Positions 58,911 through 64,000 of a stretch of 64,000 nt of DNA are shown here, piece after piece. The notes under the pieces were generated by a model. That model did not search any database. It was not told the DNA's origin and was given only the letters and a program-made list of their open reading frames with translations. The stretch is from Embiotoca jacksoni (taxonomy: Eukaryota > Chordata > Actinopteri > Embiotocidae): contig JAKOON010000018.1 of NCBI GenBank assembly GCA_022577435.1, forward strand, positions 6,514,156-6,578,155, written 5' to 3'. The first letter of the stretch is position 1, and every line of letters starts with the position of its first letter. The translations under genes and the position numbers were made by a program.

Positions 58911-61900
58911 ATGGACCTCGGAACAATGTTGTACAACAATTTAAAAGATGTTACGTGGAGCACGACGTCGTTGCTGTTAGATCAACTCGTCAGCGCTTAC
59001 AAGTTGCCTCAAATTGTCAAGCTGGATAACGGTTAGTCACTTTTCCCACCCCCCTCCACCCCCCGCCATTGTTTTTTTTAAAGCTATCGACCAGCTAAGC
59101 TGCTCGTCAGCAGCAAAGTAAACAGATGTTTGAAAGTGTTTTTGTTGACTTCTCTCAACTAAAGTTGTTGTTTACGACACGAGGTTTGCACCTGCTGCTG
59201 CTTCGTGCAGGTTGAACCAAATAAACACGAAGTGAAACTGCAGTGGAGGAAAACAACAACAACACAACAACAAAGTATTTAGATCCTTCACTGAAGTAAA
59301 AGTACAAATAATTTACTCTGAAAATACTGCACGAGAAGTCAAAGTACTGCATTCAAAACTTGGAGTTGGTAAAAGTATGTAAATGTTATCTGTAAAATGT
59401 ACTTAAAGTGTTGGAAGTGAAACTTCATCCGATGCAGTTTTACTGTTTCTGTGACTGCCGCGTTAATGTGTGTTTTATTACCACAGTTACTAATTTAATA
59501 TGATCAGTTAGTTTAATCTGCAGTAATGCATCACTTTCTGTGAGATCTTTAAAAAGTCAACAGTCAGTTTTCATATGTCTTAAGATTATAATAACGTAAA
59601 AAAAAAAGAGAGAACAAAGGCAGAGCTGCAGGATAAGTTTGAACCTCAATCACATCACTCAGTAGTGAACTTAATTGTTTAATTGAAACATCGTTCCTGT
59701 ATTATTGTCTGAGGAAACTTATCTGTTCTGCAGTTTTACCTCTCAGGTGTGTCCTGACTTTAAGCGTGTTGATTGCAGCATGTGCTTTCAGATAAAGTCT
59801 TTATGATGGCAACGATATATATATATTTTTCGATTTGTTCCCATCACTGGTCACGTTGTGCTAAGTGCTGTTCAGGATTATAGTGGTGTCCTGTGTTTTC
59901 AATGATTAGTGCATGCTTTTTTTCCCCCCTAGTGGTATGGATTAGGGCATTAGCCACTGTCCATGGAGGACAGTGGCTTGAGTGTGCTCAGTAATCCAAT
60001 ACCTTCAATTAAGTGGAGAGGCCTGTAAAGCGCACAAATACAGTAGTATAAAAAAAAGGAAACAGTCTTCGTAGTATTCCTCATAATGTCATTTAATGAT
60101 TTGGCCTATTATACGAGGTCGTTGTGGTTCGTTAAAGGGATTTCATGACCCACATTTAAGACAGTCATATTTATATGTCTAATCAGGCTAATTAACCACA
60201 TTAAAAGGCAAAAAAAAATGTAAACTCCAGATTTGTCCCCCTCTCTAAACTTAATAAAAGGCATCTTACTTTTTGCAAGTTGTGTCACAGGAGGTTTTAT
60301 CTGTTACTCGACAGTTAAGTCAAAAGTACAAAAGCTACGATGTTCTGCTTTGCCAACGGTGTTGTTATCGTCGTCCCTGCAGGTCAGCTGGTTGAAGGGC
60401 TCAGAGACAATGACTACCTCTTGATTCATTCCTGCCGTCAGTGGACGACCATCACTGCTCACAGTCTGGAGGAGGGACACTATGTCATAGGGCCCAAAAT
60501 AGAGATCCCAGTTCACTATGAAGGTGAGACACAGACACTGATATTGTTACTGTCTTTTGATGACGGCTCTTTGTCTGTATTTAATCATTATTCACGAGAG
60601 CATAACGTGATGTGCAAGTTTTTATTGTTGTTAAAAATTCATTTTGACACGGAGCACGCAGCTCTATAAAACAAATGATTTCCTGTCAGAATCAACAATG
60701 ATTTCTCCAGGTTGATATGTGGCGAACCCTGGAAGTGTCACAATGCAGTGGAGGATGTGTTGCCGATATTGGTCACTCATTGCCGGCTCGGTGTGTCTTT
60801 TTCCTACTTCAGGTCAGTTCAAGCTGCTGGAGCAGGACAGAGATGTCAAGGAGCCGGTGCAGTACTTCAACAGTGTGGAAGAGGTGGCCAAAGCTTTCCC
60901 TGAGAGGGTGTACGTCATGGAAGAAATCACGTTCAATGTTAAGGTACATTAAAAAAAAAAGATTATTCTAAATGATACCATGTTATTAAACCCTGTAAAA
61001 CTATTGACTCCCAGCTCTGACATCACAAAGAATATATTCACATTCCCAGTTAAAGCTGAGTTAAGGCTCTTCAGACAGCGTAAACTGGGTGTCCTCATGT
61101 TATTAAATACCTGTTGCTTTGACTCGTATTCTTATGTGTTCACTTACTTTATTATTTACATGATGTATGTGTTAATTTCAGCAAATGATAATGTACAAGG
61201 GATGGGTCATGATTTTAGAATTTGTAATTGGTTATTAATAAAAAAAAAATTAAATCTAATAGTTTATTTGACTTTCGTCTCGTCTTAAAAATAGTCTCCC
61301 TGGTTTTTACAATGCGTTGTTGGGAGGGTGTTCGAAATACTTGTCAAGTAGTTCCCAGTGAATATTAAATAATATTTTTGTTTGAAATGTCCATTCCTAT
61401 AATATACTAACTCCTATCTGTTTGTTTGTGGACTACCAGGGTTTTTACTAATGTCGTCTTTTGGCAGATGGCTTCAGGGGAAAGCAACGAAGACACAGAA
61501 GTTTACAACATCACACTGAGCACCGGCGATGAGCTGACATTAATGGGCCAGGCTGAGATCCTCTACGCCAAGAGCTCCAAAGAAAAGTCAAGATTCAACA
61601 CCATCTTTAAGAAGATCGGGAAGCTGAACTCCATCAGCAAGATCGGCCGGGGCAAGATGCCCTGTTTGATTTGCATGAACCACCGCACCAACGAGAGCAT
61701 CAGCCTGCCGTTCCAGTGCAAAGGCAGGTTCAGCACCTGCAGTCCGCTGGAGCTTCAGATGCAGGACGGCGAGCACACCATCCGGAACATCGTGGAGAAA
61801 ACCCGCCTGCCCGTCAACGTCACGGTACCCAGCAGCCCGCCCCGCAACCAGCACGACCTCCACCTCATCCGGGAGGGACACCGCTACAAACTAGTGAACA

Positions 61901-62670
61901 TTCAGACGAAGACGGTGGTCGTGTGCTGCATCTTGCGAAGCAACAAAATTATCCCCGTCCACTTCCCTTTCCACATGGCCATGCCGAGGTTTATCGTTCC
62001 GGAGGAGATGCTGCTGGGGGAGTTGTGGCTCGACACCATGGTACACCGCTGGTTCTCCTTCTGCCAGGAGCAGTTTGACATAGACGACTATTCTCGCGCC
62101 GTCCGGGACGTGCGGACGGACTGGAGCGACGACGGCAAGAGTCCCAAGAAAAGCTGTGGCAACGGCAGCTGCAGCGGGAGCAGCGGAGGCAGCAGCAGCT
62201 CCAACGGGTGTCCCAGCCACATGCAGATTCCCAGCTCTTTAACTTACGCCCGAGACGAACTCACCCAGTCGTTCCACCGGCTGTCCGTGTGCGTGTACGG
62301 CAGCAACCTGCACGGCAACAGTGAAGTCAACCTGCAGGGCTGCATGACCCTCTGTGGAGATTGGGCTCTTCTGCCGTCTGACAGCAACCCTTCAGAATCC
62401 GGAGAGAGCGAGCACTTTTTCCCCGAGCTGTCGGAGAGCACGAACCAGCCGCCGGCCCTCAACAAGCTGGACGTCCCCTATGAGGAGCTGTGGTTGGACC
62501 ACTTGAGAGGTCACATCCCAAAATCCTCTTCCAACGAAGGAATCCGCGGCGTCAACAACGGCTGCGCTACAACAGCTGCCCCGTCCCACCCGGTCACGTG
62601 TCCTCTCGGTGCCATACCCGGTTCAGAGGCGCCGCTTACTCCGCCACCAGTCCCACCCAAGTCTGAAGCT
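58911..62670 (+). CDS. garem1: GRB2-associated and regulator of MAPK protein 1 (GAREM1), 5' part only
   Basis: An adaptor that links EGF receptor signalling to GRB2, SHP2 and ERK. Exons 58911-59031, 60383-60523, 60813-60943 and 61468-62670 join in phase to 532 residues; the last ends in a GT donor (GTGAGT at 62671) and the rest of the gene lies beyond the window (human about 876 aa). The CABIT domain covers about the first 300 residues, with NDYLLIHSCRQWTTITAHSL, LLEQDRDVKEPVQYFNSVEE and KMPCLICMNHRTNESISLPF. Exon 4 adds a Ser/Gly-rich run (about 357-385), the conserved PYEELWL tyrosine motif, and TPPPVPPKSEA, an SH3-binding proline motif. GAREM2 is the alternative, but the matches recalled favour GAREM1. 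Confidence 0.92.
59262..59420. repeat. Common fish interspersed repeat in garem1 intron 1
   Basis: TTTAGATCCTTCACTGAAGT, AAAAGTACAAATAATTTACT and AAGTACTGCATTCAAAAC follow the order of a very abundant fish repeat ('gatcctttacttaagtaaaagta...'). Borders are not clear. Confidence 0.6.
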
Positions 62671-64000
62671 GTGAGTCCAACCTGTCACATTTCAACTTTT
62701 AATAGTTACGTTTTCAGGCCCGGTTCAATATTGTGAAGTGTTGAAAAATAACTTGTCAGTCGTTTACCAAATTTGGATTCCTGGCCTTTCGTCCACATGA
62801 ACATGTTCCGGTTTTAAAAGCCATAACTTTTGCTGCATTTCCGCAGGAGTGAATGTCATCAGTGTCTGTGAGCCTCTACATCATTTCTCATACAGACTTC
62901 ACCAGTGTGGTTTCGACTGACGTCAGTCTTACATTACAACACCCTATTTCAGTCTTTTCAAAATGATTTGCAACACATCTGTCTAAGTTGCGTACATCGG
63001 TAACTACAAGCAGCTTGCTGGCGTCTACCATCAGCCTGCATATTAGGTGTATTGGGCCCATCTGTAAACTGTAGCTTCTATCTATAGTCTATAAATGAGG
63101 GTTTTATGGGAAATATGTAAATTGTAGCATCTTTTAATAGTTTGCATGTGAGGCGTTTAGGGCGTTCAGTGTAGTTACAGAAAACGACCCATGTTACACT
63201 TTGCGTCTCAAAACTACCTGAAAATGGAACATTTGTACTGTAATGCTTCTTATAATTTTCTTTTTGTTAAAGTGGATCGTTAAAAGAAATATGGTTCAGG
63301 AACTGGTATTAAAGTCAAGGTATCGGTATCAGTATCCAATAATTTTGGACAATAGCGAGCCCTCGTGACAGCTTTGTCCAAAGTACAACGTTGAAAACTG
63401 TTTACAGTGCAAACAAACAAACAAGCAACAACAACAAAAATCACAATTTTAAGAAAGCTCTCAGTAATTAATTTTGGCTGAAGATCAGATTTCCTGCAGC
63501 ACACAGTACAGTTAATTCTCCACACGTCAGCCGGACACAGTAAAATGGTTTGACCTGCTGCTCTCATCTCAACTCTCCCTTGTAAAACTGACAAATAGGC
63601 TGACCAAAACAATACCACAGATGACCATCGACTTATTTAGAGTTCTTAATAAATGGTCACATAACCATGGCAACAACCACATTTAGTTTTTTGTTTTTTT
63701 TGTGTTTTTTTGAAGGCTTTTAATGTGAAGCGGCAGTGGAGCGTTTCATTTGTAACTTCAACACGGTGTGAAGACAGTGAGGCTGTTATCAATGAAACGA
63801 GATGGCGCGCAGCCGTTGTTCATCTCTGAATCCACGTAAACTTCGTCACCACCAATAAAACTCCTCTATCGAGAGGTCGTTGTAAAGACTTTGAATGAGT
63901 AATGCATCAAAAGTGAGCTCTGATTTCACGAGAACCTCGAAGCAGCCTCGAACACGTCCAGATTTACAGAGTTTGCTGTCTGTTTCAAAGTCGTGTCGTT
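62671..64000 (+). other. garem1 intron 4, running off the window
   Basis: Starts with the donor GTGAGT after the PPKSEA codons. No exon, repeat of clear identity or RNA gene was recognised to the right edge; the garem1 3' exons must lie further right. Confidence 0.7.

Noticed and set aside
62671..62736. garem1 ending at the in-frame stop near 62734
   Set aside because: The frame beyond 62670 leaves the family sequence right at a good GTGAGT donor; human GAREM1 continues for over 300 residues after PPKSEA.

Overview
The window reads as nuclear DNA of a teleost fish. Multi-exon genes with GT-AG introns encode proteins that align, from memory of the vertebrate families, almost residue for residue with vertebrate proteins. 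The repeats are those typical of fish: tRNA-like SINE copies, mariner-like relics, MITEs, a non-LTR retrotransposon and many microsatellites. A Pim-like kinase gene, from a family expanded in fish, fits this. The species cannot be named from the sequence.

Layout from left to right. 1-3.7 kb is repeat-rich and without a convincing gene. 3.7-12.5 kb (minus) is anks6, a ciliary ankyrin/SAM protein, complete in 17 exons. 15.1-18.8 kb (plus) is a Pim-like serine/threonine kinase in 8 exons. 18.9-22.6 kb is a large 36-bp minisatellite that interrupts or is interrupted by SINE-like copies. 23.8-25.4 kb (plus) is rps20, with a SNORD54-like snoRNA in its second intron. 26.9-33.6 kb (plus) is kif20a, a mitotic kinesin. 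34.7-37.8 kb (plus) is an rgs9bp-like membrane anchor for RGS proteins. 39.7-44.5 kb (plus) is mcur1, a mitochondrial calcium-uptake factor. 45.6-48.7 kb (plus) is dph2, a diphthamide enzyme. 49.1-58.0 kb (minus) is ncf2 (p67phox), whose sixth intron holds a full-length LINE with one long open frame. 58.9 kb to the right edge (plus) is the 5' part of garem1; its 3' end lies outside the window.

The genes are unrelated housekeeping, signalling and cell-cycle genes rather than a pathway cluster. anks6/pim-like and ncf2/garem1 are divergent pairs; dph2 and ncf2 are convergent with only about 350 bp between stop codons. I inferred exon structures by hand from splice signals, reading phase and remembered homologues. 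All the coding models listed keep a continuous frame across every junction.

I saw no wholly new biological system. The observations most worth a second look are: the minisatellite with its duplicated flank and higher-order blocks; the LINE with a 14-bp candidate target-site duplication that includes extra 3' sequence; two introns that appear to use GC donors (kif20a, ncf2); the SNORD54-like guide matching 18S rRNA; and two copies of one inverted-repeat MITE family in introns of different genes.
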